From the NCBI GenBank assembly GCA_035559595.1, contig DATMBF010000028.1, positions 124,001-188,000 of the forward strand: a DNA stretch of 64,000 nucleotides. The letters run 5' to 3'. Within the stretch, counting starts at the first letter, position 1. Each line of letters opens with the position of its first letter. The translations under genes were made by a program, and so were the position numbers. The notes under the pieces are model-generated. The model worked only from the letters and a program-made list of their open reading frames with translations, was not told the DNA's origin and ran no database searches. Of this stretch, positions 1 through 9,000 are shown piece by piece. This stretch comes from DATMBF01 sp035559595. GTDB lineage: Bacteria; Bacteroidota; Ignavibacteria; UBA10030.

Positions 1-428
1 ACCTCGTATCGCGTTTTGGCCTGATCGAATTCCTGAACCGAAACGAGATTCGATTCATAGAGTCGTTTGAGCCGCTCATAGTTCGCCTCGGCGTCCCGCA
101 TTTGCGCTTCCGCTTCATTTCTCTGAGCAGCAAGAATCGAAGCATCGAGCTGAACAACAACCTGTCCTGCAGTCACGCGGTCCCCTTCTTCAACGTCGAG
201 TTTGTTGATTTTGCCTTCTGTCTGTGCGATAATCTTGACTTCGTTCTTTGCTGTAATTGTACCAGTAGCGGAAACCGTTGCGAGGATTGGCATTCGACGT
301 GCCCTCTCAACCTCGACCAGGACTACCGGCCGCCGATCGGGGCCTGGAGAGTTTCCCGGAGAATTACCACAGCCCACAAGCACAAGCGCCACAAACAACA
401 ATACAATACTACCCAATGATGATTTCAT
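1..428 (-). CDS. Efflux membrane-fusion (HlyD/AcrA-type) lipoprotein, 3' end outside window
   Basis: Only the first 142 codons are present; the gene runs off the left edge. I read the protein directly from the minus strand: an ATG at 428, a short hydrophobic leader ending in the lipobox LVGC, a Gly/Pro/Asn linker, then a biotinyl-lipoyl-like beta segment (TVSATGTITAKNEVKI, EEGDRVTAGQVVVQLD) and the start of an alpha-helical hairpin rich in Ala, Glu and Arg. This is the order seen in periplasmic adaptor subunits of RND or MacB-type exporters. It follows the MacB-like permease by 31 bases on the same strand, so it is probably the last visible member of the same operon and may serve a transporter encoded beyond the window. 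Family is secure; the transporter partner and substrate are unknown. Confidence 0.85.
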   Translation of the reverse strand, partial: MKSSLGSIVLLFVALVLVGCGNSPGNSPGPDRRPVVLVEVERARRMPILATVSATGTITAKNEVKIIAQTEGKINKLDVEEGDRVTAGQVVVQLDASILAAQRNEAEAQMRDAEANYERLKRLYESNLVSVQEFDQAKTRYE

Positions 429-459
429 GCGGACTTTCCATTTCCTCAGAAACGCTTTA

Positions 460-1677
460 TTATTCGTAGCGAAGAGCATCGATAACGTTCGAATTCGCTG
501 CCTTCCAGGCGGGGTAAATTCCAAAAAACACACCAACGAGCGAAGCGAATGCAAAACTCATCATAATGGCTTCCATCGACACGATAGAAGGCAGATTTCC
601 ATACGTTGTGACAATGGCAGAGGCTGCAATCCCCAGCGTAATGCCGAGCAACCCACCGGTCACACTCATCACCACCGACTCAATCAGGAATTGCCACATG
701 ACGTCGCGACGACGCGCTCCGATGGCTTTTCGAATGCCGATCTCCTTTGTTCGCTCCGTTACAGAAACTATCATGATGTTCATAATGCCGATTCCACCGA
801 CGATCAACGAAATGGCAGCAATGCCGGCGAGCAAGAACTTCAATGTCTGTTGTGTCTCTTGAAACGTCGTAATGATATCGGCCTGATTCCTAATGGAGAA
901 ATCGTTGTCCTGATCCGCCCGGAGTCGATGCTGGCGCCGAAGGACTCGCTCGATCTCAACAAAAGCTTCATCCATCTGCGATTGATTGACTACGCGAGCT
1001 GTAATTTGGCTAACGTAATCAACACCAAAAATACGCCGCTGTGCTGTCGAAAGGGGAACAATGATTTGATCATCCGGATTCTGCCATCCACTTTGCCCTT
1101 TTGTCTCCAGCACACCGATCACTTCAAACGATTGCCCCGCTATCCGGATGATCTGCCCGAGCGGATCAGCTCCTTGAAAGAGACTCTCGGCCACGGTTGC
1201 TCCCAGCAAACAAACCTTGGCAGCCGCTCGTTCCTCGGATCGGCTAAAGAAACGCCCCCTCGCCGCGGGGAAGTTCCTTACCCATTCATACTCCGGGGTA
1301 GTACCGACGATTCGCGTGTTCCAATTGCGGTTTTCGTATTTAACCTGTGTAGGACGGCTGAACTCAGGCACCGCCGCCTCAACCAGGGCAATTCGCTCGA
1401 CAATGGCGTTCGCATCATTCGTTGTGAGTCGTTGGCTCGTTCCGAATTGAACAACGACCATACCACCGCCACGAGCCGCACCGGGACTGATGAAGAGAAG
1501 GTTAGACCCAAGAGCCTGGATACGCTCCATAACCGATTGCTGGGCTCCTTCCCCGATTGCAATCATCGTAATCACGGCTGCGACACCAATGATGATGCCT
1601 AACATCGTTAGCAATGCGCGCAGCTTGTTTGCGAGAAGAGCGGCGAGGGCTGTCAAAAAGCTTTCGGAAAAGTTCAT
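460..1677 (-). CDS. MacB-type ABC transporter permease
   Basis: 405 residues. An N-terminal membrane segment (about residues 20-42, within LTMLGIIIGVAAVITMIAIG) is followed by a large extracytoplasmic MacB_PCD domain and a C-terminal FtsX-type block of three membrane segments starting near residue 283, including the family-typical KEIGIRKAIGARRRDV loop. This is the standard layout of non-canonical ABC exporter permeases that work by mechanotransmission with a cytoplasmic ATPase and a periplasmic adaptor. No ATPase domain is fused and none is encoded in the visible part of the operon, so the ATPase may lie left of the window or elsewhere. It starts 11 bases after the adaptor gene at 1689-3212. 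Substrate cannot be told from sequence. Confidence 0.9.
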   Translation of the reverse strand: MNFSESFLTALAALLANKLRALLTMLGIIIGVAAVITMIAIGEGAQQSVMERIQALGSNLLFISPGAARGGGMVVVQFGTSQRLTTNDANAIVERIALVEAAVPEFSRPTQVKYENRNWNTRIVGTTPEYEWVRNFPAARGRFFSRSEERAAAKVCLLGATVAESLFQGADPLGQIIRIAGQSFEVIGVLETKGQSGWQNPDDQIIVPLSTAQRRIFGVDYVSQITARVVNQSQMDEAFVEIERVLRRQHRLRADQDNDFSIRNQADIITTFQETQQTLKFLLAGIAAISLIVGGIGIMNIMIVSVTERTKEIGIRKAIGARRRDVMWQFLIESVVMSVTGGLLGITLGIAASAIVTTYGNLPSIVSMEAIMMSFAFASLVGVFFGIYPAWKAANSNVIDALRYE

Positions 1678-1688
1678 GGAATTGCTCC

Positions 1689-3212
1689 TTACCGTCGTCC
1701 GCCGCCGGTGGGGGCTCTCCCACCTCCAAGTCCGCCAACACCCTGCATGCTTCTCATTCGTTGATTGAATTCTTCGCTCGCGATTTTTGCCCGCGAAACC
1801 GTCACGACCTGAACTTCATCATTCTCGTTCAGCCCATCCACGACTTCGGTAAAGTCAAAGTTACTCGCCCCGACTTTCACAAGCTTCGGCGTAAACTGAT
1901 CGCCTTCCTTAACGAACACGATCCTCTCTCGAATCTCACCGATGTTCCCTACTTGCGATTGTCTTCTCATTCGGTTTCCATCACCGCCTCCTCCGAAAAC
2001 CATAGCGCCTCCACCATTTCCCATTCGCTGCTGCATTTCAGCAAACACCTTCTGTCTTTCTCCGGGGGACATCTTTTGTATCATTTCGCGCATCTTCGGA
2101 CGAAGCTTTTCTCGTTCCTCCGGAGAAGCTGTTCTCATCCGTTCACGCAGCTCTTCAAAAGTAAGTTCCTTCTCACCTTCCTTGCGCTCGGCAACCGGCT
2201 CACTCTTCGGTGGACCTTCCTGTTGCTGGCGTCTTTCGTTAATAACTGCCATCAATTGTCGGCCTTCGGTCGACAACGGATCCCTGAGGGCTTCGTTCGG
2301 AACAAGCAGAACCTGGGGACGATTGAAGATCTCGATATCCACCGACGCGCTCATTCCTGCCTTCAACTTTCCGCCAATATTCGGCACGAGCACAATGACG
2401 TTGAACGTCGTGACGTTCTGTTGAGTCTTTCCTTGAGGGGAAATGCGGATAATTTCACCAAAGAACGTGTCGTCCGGATGAGCATCTGCCTTTACTCTTG
2501 CCCGTTGACCGACCTGCACTCGTCCGATATCGACTTCATCCACATTCGTCACCACGTGAACATTATCCATGTTCGCAATGGTCGCGATGAGCGTCCCGCC
2601 GCCGACATTTGACACTCCTGAAGAAATAATCTGACCCAGCTCAACGTTTTTTGTTAAGATGATTCCTGAAATCGGGGCCACGATTCTCGTATCGCGTAAT
2701 CGCTCATCGGCAGAAGAAAGCGCTGCCTTCGCTTTCACTAATTGTGCTTTGGCACGAACGAATTCGAGATTCGATTGGTCACGCTCTTGCTCTGAGATGA
2801 GCCCCTTTTGAAATAGCTCCAGCGCACGACGGTGGTTGTTTTCCGCCTGTGTTGCATTCGACTCAGCGACGGCGAGATCTGCTTTGGCCTGTTCGAAATC
2901 ATTCTTCGCAGTGGTTTGATCCAGCTCGAGAAGAAGCTCCCCTTTTTGAACCGACAGGCCCTCGACGAAGTTCAATGAAACAATCTGTCCGCTTGCCTTC
3001 GATTTGATCTCAACGAGGTTAATCGGCGTGACAACGCCATCCGCCGAGACATTGAGGTTCAAGTCCCCGCGGGATACCTTCACAATACGCTGAATCTGCC
3101 CGCTGGGAGTCGATTCTGCTTTTGGGGTATTCCCGAAGAAAGCGTAGTAACCGACACCACCGATGGCGATGATCGTAATTGCGCCGTACACATATTTACG
3201 AAGTGATTTCAT
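1689..3212 (-). CDS. HlyD/MacA-type periplasmic adaptor with a charged insertion
   Basis: 507 residues. One N-terminal membrane anchor (about residues 9-25), a split lipoyl domain (VNLVEIKSKASGQIVSLN-like first half near 62-98; second half IVAPISGIILTKNVELGQII near 177-196), a coiled-coil hairpin between them (about 101-172) and a beta-barrel domain. This is the MacA order and fits the permease gene just downstream. Odd feature: between the beta-barrel and membrane-proximal domains (about 327-425) lies a highly charged Glu/Arg/Met helix stretch with two SPEEREKL/SPGERQKV-like repeats, then a Gly-rich tract. Family adaptors normally lack it; it recalls Spy/CpxP-type helices. The protein also ends in Gly-rich low-complexity sequence. 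Sure of the family, unsure what the insertion does. Confidence 0.9.
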   Translation of the reverse strand: MKSLRKYVYGAITIIAIGGVGYYAFFGNTPKAESTPSGQIQRIVKVSRGDLNLNVSADGVVTPINLVEIKSKASGQIVSLNFVEGLSVQKGELLLELDQTTAKNDFEQAKADLAVAESNATQAENNHRRALELFQKGLISEQERDQSNLEFVRAKAQLVKAKAALSSADERLRDTRIVAPISGIILTKNVELGQIISSGVSNVGGGTLIATIANMDNVHVVTNVDEVDIGRVQVGQRARVKADAHPDDTFFGEIIRISPQGKTQQNVTTFNVIVLVPNIGGKLKAGMSASVDIEIFNRPQVLLVPNEALRDPLSTEGRQLMAVINERRQQQEGPPKSEPVAERKEGEKELTFEELRERMRTASPEEREKLRPKMREMIQKMSPGERQKVFAEMQQRMGNGGGAMVFGGGGDGNRMRRQSQVGNIGEIRERIVFVKEGDQFTPKLVKVGASNFDFTEVVDGLNENDEVQVVTVSRAKIASEEFNQRMRSMQGVGGLGGGRAPTGGGRR

Positions 3213-3284
3213 TTCTTGCCTCCATGTATTCCCTGTGATTGAAGATTGGACGCTCGTAAACGCATTGATGTTCCGCGTCCGTCT

Positions 3285-3674
3285 TCAGTCTCTCCGTGCG
3301 CGAGCGCGATCCCTTCGGCCTTCCCGAACCTCCATTTCTTTGATATACTCGTCGTACCGTGCGTTCTGCTCGGGTGTCAGTACCTTTCGAATATCAACAC
3401 GCAGGCTCTCACGCTGGGCTTTGAACTCAGCTCCAAATCTTGTCCGAATTTCGTCGAATTTTGCTCGATGCCCAACAACAATTGAATCCACGACCTTTTG
3501 CTGCTCGGAACTCAATTGCAAACGCGTGGCAAATTCTTTCTGAATTTCTCTGTACAACGACGACCTCCAGCCCCGGTCCATCAGCACGTATCGTGTGAAG
3601 AATCCGCCGGAGACCGCACCGAGAACGAAGCTGAATAAAATAAAGAGAAGTGTTTTTTGCTTGGGTGCAATCAT
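3285..3674 (-). CDS. Spy/CpxP/heavy-metal-sensor-like periplasmic protein
   Basis: 129 residues. A single N-terminal hydrophobic segment (about 9-31) anchors or exports it; the rest is helical and charged with two LTxEQ/LSSEQ-like turns (LQLSSEQQKVVDSI near 53 and LTPEQNARYDEYI near 101) and a basic tail. This pattern is typical of the Spy/CpxP/ZraP superfamily and of short periplasmic sensors commonly encoded beside ECF sigma factors. In those families the protein binds misfolded proteins or metal and feeds back on an envelope-stress regulator. It sits between the anti-sigma gene (12 bases upstream) and the efflux adaptor, which supports a role in an envelope-stress response, but sequence similarity in this family is weak and the role is inferred. 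Confidence 0.65.
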   Translation of the reverse strand: MIAPKQKTLLFILFSFVLGAVSGGFFTRYVLMDRGWRSSLYREIQKEFATRLQLSSEQQKVVDSIVVGHRAKFDEIRTRFGAEFKAQRESLRVDIRKVLTPEQNARYDEYIKEMEVREGRRDRARARRD

Positions 3675-3686
3675 GACGTACTCCGT

Positions 3687-4142
3687 TCAATCAATCAATG
3701 CAGCAATAATGATATCGTCTTTCGAGAGCTCCTCTTTCTGCAAAAGCGTTCGGGTGACCGAAGAATCTACCGGCTCGCTTGTGAAGTAGACCTCAGGGGG
3801 AAGAGGCGATTCAGGTTGATTCAACGCGCTCGCGCCGACAATCACGACTGATACCACGCCAAGCGCCCAGACAAGTCTCCTTCCCACGGAGACAGCCGAA
3901 AACCATGACCCCTCCTCCTCTTTCTCAAGGCGGATCGTTCGCAGAACATTGGCAGTGAACATCGGCGCAAGCTCAAAGTCTGCTGCTGAACGAAGAGCGT
4001 CGCCCGCATTCTGAAATGCAGCCATCGCTTCACGACAATGGATACATTCGCGGAGGTGACGCTCAACAAGCTGTGTCTGCTCCGCCGTCAGCTCATGGTC
4101 ATAGTATGCAGAGAGGAGCTCTTCCATCGTCTTGTGCTTCAT
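3687..4142 (-). CDS. Zinc-finger (ZAS/zf-HC2) membrane anti-sigma factor
   Basis: 151 residues. The N-terminal cytoplasmic part carries the anti-sigma zinc motif H29-x3-C33-x2-C36 (RHLRECIHC), followed by an amphipathic stretch, one predicted membrane segment (about residues 88-108, VWALGVVSVVIVGASAL) and a short periplasmic tail. ZAS-domain proteins hold their cognate ECF sigma factor inactive at the membrane until a redox or envelope signal releases it. The gene overlaps the sigma factor gene by four bases (ATGA), which is the usual translational coupling of such pairs, and is followed by a Spy/CpxP-like protein. Redox sensing through the two cysteines is possible but not shown by the sequence. 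Confidence 0.9.
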   Translation of the reverse strand: MKHKTMEELLSAYYDHELTAEQTQLVERHLRECIHCREAMAAFQNAGDALRSAADFELAPMFTANVLRTIRLEKEEEGSWFSAVSVGRRLVWALGVVSVVIVGASALNQPESPLPPEVYFTSEPVDSSVTRTLLQKEELSKDDIIIAALID

Positions 4143-4720
4143 CGTCTCTCCTCAAAATAGTTCTTCAGGTATTCTTTCAGTTCTTGTCGTGCACGGAAGA
4201 TTCTTGACTTCACCGCCTGCACGCTGATGTGTAGTGTCTGAGCGATCTGTTGATAACTCATATCCTCGTACTCTCGAAGTATGAGTGCCACGCGATACGT
4301 GGGCGAAAGTCTTTCCAGAGTTTTGAGAATAACAGCACGTCTCTCTTCTCGAAGAAGATCGTCAGCAGGCGACGAAGTCTGTGTGGAAGCTTGCTCCTGC
4401 TCCATCGCCCCTTCCGGAAGAGTCTGTAACGACAATGTCCGCCGAATCTTTCTCCGCCGAATCTCATCGATACACAGATTTACTGCAATGCGATACAACC
4501 AGGAGTAGAGAGTTGATGACTCATCAAAACGTGAAAGCGATTTATAAGCGCGTATGAAGACCTCTTGTGTGAGATCCTCGACTTCTTGCCGGTCGCCAAG
4601 GGTCAGATAAATGACATTTGCAATGGCTCGTTGGTATCGACGCACAAGCTCTTCGAAGGCATCTTCATGACCTCCACGAAAGGCGCGAATAAGGTCAGCG
4701 TCGGTAACGGGTTTGTTCAC
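4139..4720 (-). CDS. ECF (sigma-E-like) RNA polymerase sigma factor
   Basis: 193 residues with region 2 (FEELVRRYQRAIANV ... DVxDLTQEVF-type motif, here EVEDLTQEVFIRAYKSL, about 19-60) and region 4 (LSPTYRVALILREYEDMSY, then the helix-turn-helix QQIAQTLHISVQAVKSRI, about 135-180). This two-domain architecture and length are those of ECF sigma factors. The start is a GTG at 4718-4720. It heads a probable operon with its anti-sigma factor (four-base overlap), a Spy/CpxP-like protein and an efflux system. An AAC-N16-CGT element upstream (4743-4772) resembles ECF promoters and suggests autoregulation. The regulon beyond this operon is unknown. Confidence 0.93.
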   Translation of the reverse strand: MNKPVTDADLIRAFRGGHEDAFEELVRRYQRAIANVIYLTLGDRQEVEDLTQEVFIRAYKSLSRFDESSTLYSWLYRIAVNLCIDEIRRRKIRRTLSLQTLPEGAMEQEQASTQTSSPADDLLREERRAVILKTLERLSPTYRVALILREYEDMSYQQIAQTLHISVQAVKSRIFRARQELKEYLKNYFEERR

Positions 4721-4742
4721 GTCTTTCTTGAGTCTGGAGAAT

Positions 4743-4772
4743 AAACGGGAGACATGGCCGAAAGTTTCTCAA
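4743..4772 (-). promoter_or_regulatory. Candidate ECF-type autoregulatory promoter
   Basis: On the minus strand TTGAGAAAC is followed after exactly 16 bases by CGTTTA (AAC at 4766-4764, CGT at 4747-4745). AAC-N16-CGT is the core of many ECF sigma promoters, such as Bacillus sigma-W. It lies 23-50 bases before the GTG start of the ECF sigma gene. I found no housekeeping TTG-N20-TAnnTTTG element in this gap. The pairing of promoter and sigma factor is inference. Confidence 0.45.
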
Positions 4773-4783
4773 TTTCTGGAATA

Positions 4784-4818
4784 CAAGAAAGCCCAACCCG
4801 GGAATCCCGGATTGGGCT
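4784..4818 (-). terminator. Rho-independent terminator of mnmA
   Basis: A near-perfect 13-base inverted repeat with a 3-base loop (stem AGCCCAAyCCGGG, arms 4790-4802 and 4806-4818, one G-T wobble) lies 20 bases after the mnmA stop. On the minus strand it is followed by TTTCTTG. The long GC-rich stem and partial T tract support intrinsic termination and separate mnmA from the sigma-factor operon. Confidence 0.8.
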
Positions 4819-4838
4819 TGTGCAAATCGGCCTTTCGT

Positions 4839-5951
4839 CTAGTTCATTGCCGAATGAATAATACCGCCGCCTATGACGTCTTCCCCATCGTACAGGACAA
4901 CGGATTGACCAGGCGTAATAGCCCGTTTCGGAACTTCAAACTCCACCTGAAGTCGTCCATCGGGAAGCAGTGTCGCCATGGCAGGAGACGCTTCATCCTT
5001 ATACCGCACTTTCGCACGACACGACCGTCCCTCTCCCACCGCCATGGGCAGCTGGAGATTCACGTTTGTCGCAGTCAAGCCCCTGCGGAGGAGATCTTCT
5101 TCCGTCCCGATGTAAACAGCGTTAAAGTCTTTCTGAATGCCGGTAACGTACACGCGCTTCCCATACGCTCCGATGCCTTTTCGTTGGCCGATCGTGTAAA
5201 AGGGATATCCTCGATGTTTTCCGACAATCCGATCCTTCCAAACAATATCGCCGCCGAGAACATCTTCCGCGAGTTCCGGAACACGCTCCTTCAAGAAACG
5301 AGAGTAATCATTGTCTGGCACGAAACAGATTTCATAGCTCTCGGCCTTCTTTGCGGTTCGAAGTCCAAGCTGATGAGCGATGTTCCGGACCTCTTGCTTC
5401 GTCACGTCGCCCAAAGGAAACATCGTCTTTCCCAGTGCATCTTGAGAGAGCGCCCATAACGCATAGGACTGATCTTTCTTCGAGTCAACTCCCTGCGAAA
5501 CGCAATAGCGTCCAACCCGCTCATCGAAACGAACACGCGCATAGTGACCTGTTGCAAGGTATGATGCGCCAAGCGACTCGACCTTCTCAAGCAGCGCACC
5601 CCACTTGATGTCACGATTACACATGATGCAGGGATTCGGTGTTCGGCCCTCAATGTACTCTTGGACAAAATAGTCGATCACGCGACGACCAAACTGCTCT
5701 CGAAAATCCACGACGTAGTGTGGAATCCCCAGCATTGCAGCGACAAGGCGGGCATCGTTCATAGCATCCAGGCCGCAACAGCTGGTCTCGTTTGCGACAT
5801 TTCCACCGACCTCATCGAAGTCATACGTCTTCATCGTAATGCCGATGACGTTGTACCCTCGCTCGAGGAGCAACGCTGCCGTAACAGATGAATCGACGCC
5901 GCCGCTCATGGCAACAACAACAGTCCGGTTTCTTCCGTTTTCTTGTGTCAT
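4839..5951 (-). CDS. mnmA: tRNA-specific 2-thiouridylase MnmA
   Basis: 370 residues. The N-terminal PP-loop motif SGGVDSS (about residues 15-21) binds ATP; the two catalytic cysteines are visible in TPNPCIMCN (about 105) and YEICFVPD (about 205), and the C-terminal beta-barrel tRNA-binding domains follow. MnmA transfers sulfur to C2 of U34 in tRNA-Lys, tRNA-Glu and tRNA-Gln. Length and motifs match the family throughout and no part is missing. It is monocistronic: its own promoter lies directly upstream (5959-5989) and a strong hairpin terminator directly downstream. The promoter position leaves only two or three bases before the ATG, so the message may be leaderless. Confidence 0.97.
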   Translation of the reverse strand: MTQENGRNRTVVVAMSGGVDSSVTAALLLERGYNVIGITMKTYDFDEVGGNVANETSCCGLDAMNDARLVAAMLGIPHYVVDFREQFGRRVIDYFVQEYIEGRTPNPCIMCNRDIKWGALLEKVESLGASYLATGHYARVRFDERVGRYCVSQGVDSKKDQSYALWALSQDALGKTMFPLGDVTKQEVRNIAHQLGLRTAKKAESYEICFVPDNDYSRFLKERVPELAEDVLGGDIVWKDRIVGKHRGYPFYTIGQRKGIGAYGKRVYVTGIQKDFNAVYIGTEEDLLRRGLTATNVNLQLPMAVGEGRSCRAKVRYKDEASPAMATLLPDGRLQVEFEVPKRAITPGQSVVLYDGEDVIGGGIIHSAMN

Positions 5952-5958
5952 AACAGAA

Positions 5959-5989
5959 TGAATATAGGAAAATATTCCCGGATGGGCAA
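5959..5989 (-). promoter_or_regulatory. Bacteroidota-type promoter of mnmA
   Basis: Minus strand TTG (5989-5987), exactly 20 bases, then TATATTCA (5966-5959), a six-of-eight match to the Bacteroidota -7 consensus TAnnTTTG. Spacing is identical to seven other sites in this window. Predicted transcription start is about 5953, almost on the ATG at 5951. Confidence 0.6.
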
Positions 5990-5990
5990 A

Positions 5991-6020
5991 AGAAGAGGAA
6001 AGAAGAGGAAAGAAGAGGCA
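5991..6020. repeat. Three tandem 10-base repeats
   Basis: AGAAGAGGAA occurs three times head to tail (5991-6000, 6001-6010, 6011-6020; the last copy ends GGCA). The array fills the spacer between the mnmA promoter and the stop of the CHAT gene. It is a purine/pyrimidine asymmetric microsatellite-like tract; no function is evident. Confidence 0.8.
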
Positions 6021-6023
6021 GTG

Positions 6024-9000
6024 CTAATGTGGATTCCCAAACAACAGAAATGCCGCCCAGAAAAACGGATGCGAGGTGTTTTCCGTTCGCATCACCTGCA
6101 TTTGCGCCTTGCGAAGAGCCTGACTCTTTGTGTTTCCGAGTTTTAAGAGGAGATGGAAGTTCGACATGAGGATGGATGTGGCATAATCATCAACCTTCCA
6201 CAGACTCGCGACCATACTGGGAACGCCGGCATAGAGAAAGCCGCGAACGAGTCCAATGACATCATCATTCTTTTTGATTTGAGCCAGACCTGTCTCACAC
6301 GCCGACAGGACCACAAGGTTCGTGTTAATGAGATTCATATTGTAAAGCTCATGAACCTGAAGAAAACCGTCATTATGAGGATCGGGCGAAAGGGCAAGGG
6401 ACGAGAGGAGCGGAAATTCGTAATTGAAGAGACCATGACAGGCGATGTGAACGATTTCAAACGCACCCATCTTTTCTTTCGCGAATGATTCATTGGCCTC
6501 ATCACCAAGCAAGATGGTAGAATTTGTGAAGATGGATTTGATATTGTTGACTTCAGATTCCGTACCCGGTAAACGAGAGACTTGTGGATTATTGGGGTTG
6601 CCTAGTGCAAAGATTGATGGTGCAGAAGAAAGTTTCTTTCCTGACCGAATGAACTGAAGGGTGCTGGCATTCGGAACCAGAGCAAGATCATACTCCTCAA
6701 GCAAGAACTTCTTCCTGTTCGAAAGAGCGCCGAAGGGGAGCGTATTTAATCGCCCGGAGGGGATAATGATAAGCTGTTTGCCGGCGATCTCCTTCTCAAC
6801 CGGAGCAATAAGAGAATCATAAAGAACCTGGCCAAAGACGTGGTAATCCGATCTTTCATAATCCTGAATTGCCGATCGAAATCCTTCCACGGTAGCCGAA
6901 AGGTCTTCCGGTGTCCAATGAATAACACGAAGTCGGCTTGCAGATGGTGTAATAACAAAGAGATAGCATTTATCAATCGAAACGTAATAGCTCAGTACCA
7001 CCTCATCGGCCTGAAGAAGTGTTCGGAGAGAGTTCAGGTTCAGCGTATTGACGGAGATAAGTTGCGCAACCTTTCTGTCCTCCACGCTCAACTTCTGGAT
7101 AATCTTTTCATATTCCCCTTGAGCCCGTTCCAATGCTCGAAGATCTTCCCGTCCCGTCACCAGCCCTCGTGTCGCACCGGCAGTTTGTGTAATGTCGAGG
7201 GCAAGGCCTGCCTCTTGAGGTGCTTGAGCTGCGAGTGTTGCCGTAATCTTGGCTGCCTCCCTGGCTTTGGGGTCGTTAAGTTTTGTAATCAGCTGAGTGC
7301 CGACCTCAGCGACAAACGCCTCCGCTCGTGACTTCTCGCTCGTGTCGAATCCCAACTCGAAATATCGGAGATCTCCTGTTCGCGAGTACAACTCTGACGC
7401 CACATCGACCAACAAGCGATACGCGTTGACATTGCGAACCGATTCGGCCTCTTTCTGTGCGCGAGAGAGATTGGCGAGTTGACGTGCTTCAAGCAGTTCA
7501 ACAGCCTTCTGCACTTCGTCGAGGGAAGTTAGCAACCGACGGATATCACCCGTGCGCTTTCCTTGGGAGAAGTTTACAAACGATAGACTTGCCAGTCCCT
7601 GGCCATACAGGTCGGCTTCCCGCACATCGGAGATCTGAACCTTTGCAGGATCAGGTCGCGGAGCAACCAGCAATTGCTCCAAGGCACCACGAATCTCTCT
7701 CCTCGCCTCGTCGAAACGTCCTTCGGCCAAGTAGGTCTGACCAAGCTTGAACCGAAGTTCGGTATTCGTGCGCAGATCCTGTGTTGAACCATAATATTCA
7801 AGCGCCGCACGATAATAATTGCGCGCCAGAACCAGACTATCCACAAGAAAGTATGTATCGGCAAGATTGGCGGCGAGCGTGCCGAGGTAACCGGTTGCAC
7901 CAATCTGCTGGGCAATGGAATAAGCGAGCTTCAAATCTGCCAAAGCCTTATAGCTTCCGAACGGCCCCTTGGCGTAAATCGATAGCGCCTGAAGAACTTG
8001 AATGCGATTGAATGGGTTCTTCAGTTTTGATTGCTCGGATCGAACCTGATCGAAGAGTTCGTCGGCAAGATTATCATACCCCGAACGCCGGTACGCCTCA
8101 GCAAGACGAAGCGAGGCCATAATCTGAAGGGAAACATCCTGATTTGCCTCTGCAGCTTCCTTGGCTCTTTTCAAGCGATCAACTGCCTCACGAACTTTAT
8201 CTTGCTTGACGAGAATGATTCCGGAATTCAAATCTGCCTGAACCCTGTACGACGGCGCCCCATCACCCGCAAGCGTGTACATTTTTTGAAATGTCGCCAG
8301 CGCTTCTTCGTTCTGTCCGTTCCTCGTGAGAGCCAAGCCGAGATTATTCAAAATCGTCAGATGATTCTCTTTATCCAGCCCGCTCACCCGTGACAACACT
8401 TTTTGATAGAAAGAAATGGCGGTCTGGTTGTCTCCCTGAAGATATGCAATGTCCGCTTGAGTCTGGTCAACAAGCGTCGCAAGTTCCGGTGAAACGCCGC
8501 CCGCAGCGAGCACCTCATTCATCTGCGCCACAACCAACGCGGCCTCCTGCACTCTCGCGTTCTGAACATAGAGAAGAGCCAGCATTTGCTGGCTCCGCAA
8601 GATACATGATGCGGATTTCCCCAATCGTTGGAGTGCCATAACCATGGAACGCAGTGTATCCAGCCCTGCAGCTGTCTTTCCTCTCATTTCATACAAGGTG
8701 TACCTCTTCTTCACGAACTCAATAATCCGGTCGTCCGACTGGCTGGAAAACATGTCCGTCTGGATCGAGGATACCAAACCATCAGCCCTTTCCAAATCTC
8801 CCTTTGCCTCCGCCTCTTGAGCAAGCTTGATTGTGTACTCCAACCGAGTCGCAGCAACGCCGGTTCTTTCCGACAATGCACGCGCTTTCTCCGATTCACC
8901 GACATTGAGGTACAACGTCGTGAGCGCCGATTGAATGCTCGATTGAACCTGCTGACTATTCGGATCGTTCTGGAGCAACTGAAGCGCCGACTCAAAGTCC

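Noticed and set aside
202..1602. 466-codon plus-strand open frame
   Set aside because: It lies opposite the MacB permease and adaptor genes; the translation is Arg/His/Asn-rich with no family pattern, so it is a shadow of the minus-strand coding.
1614..2612. 332-codon plus-strand open frame
   Set aside because: Antisense to the HlyD-type adaptor; composition is His/Leu/Ser/Phe biased and no domain is recognisable.
5991..6020. Tandem repeat as a possible CRISPR fragment
   Set aside because: Units are 10 bases with no spacers and no cas genes are present.
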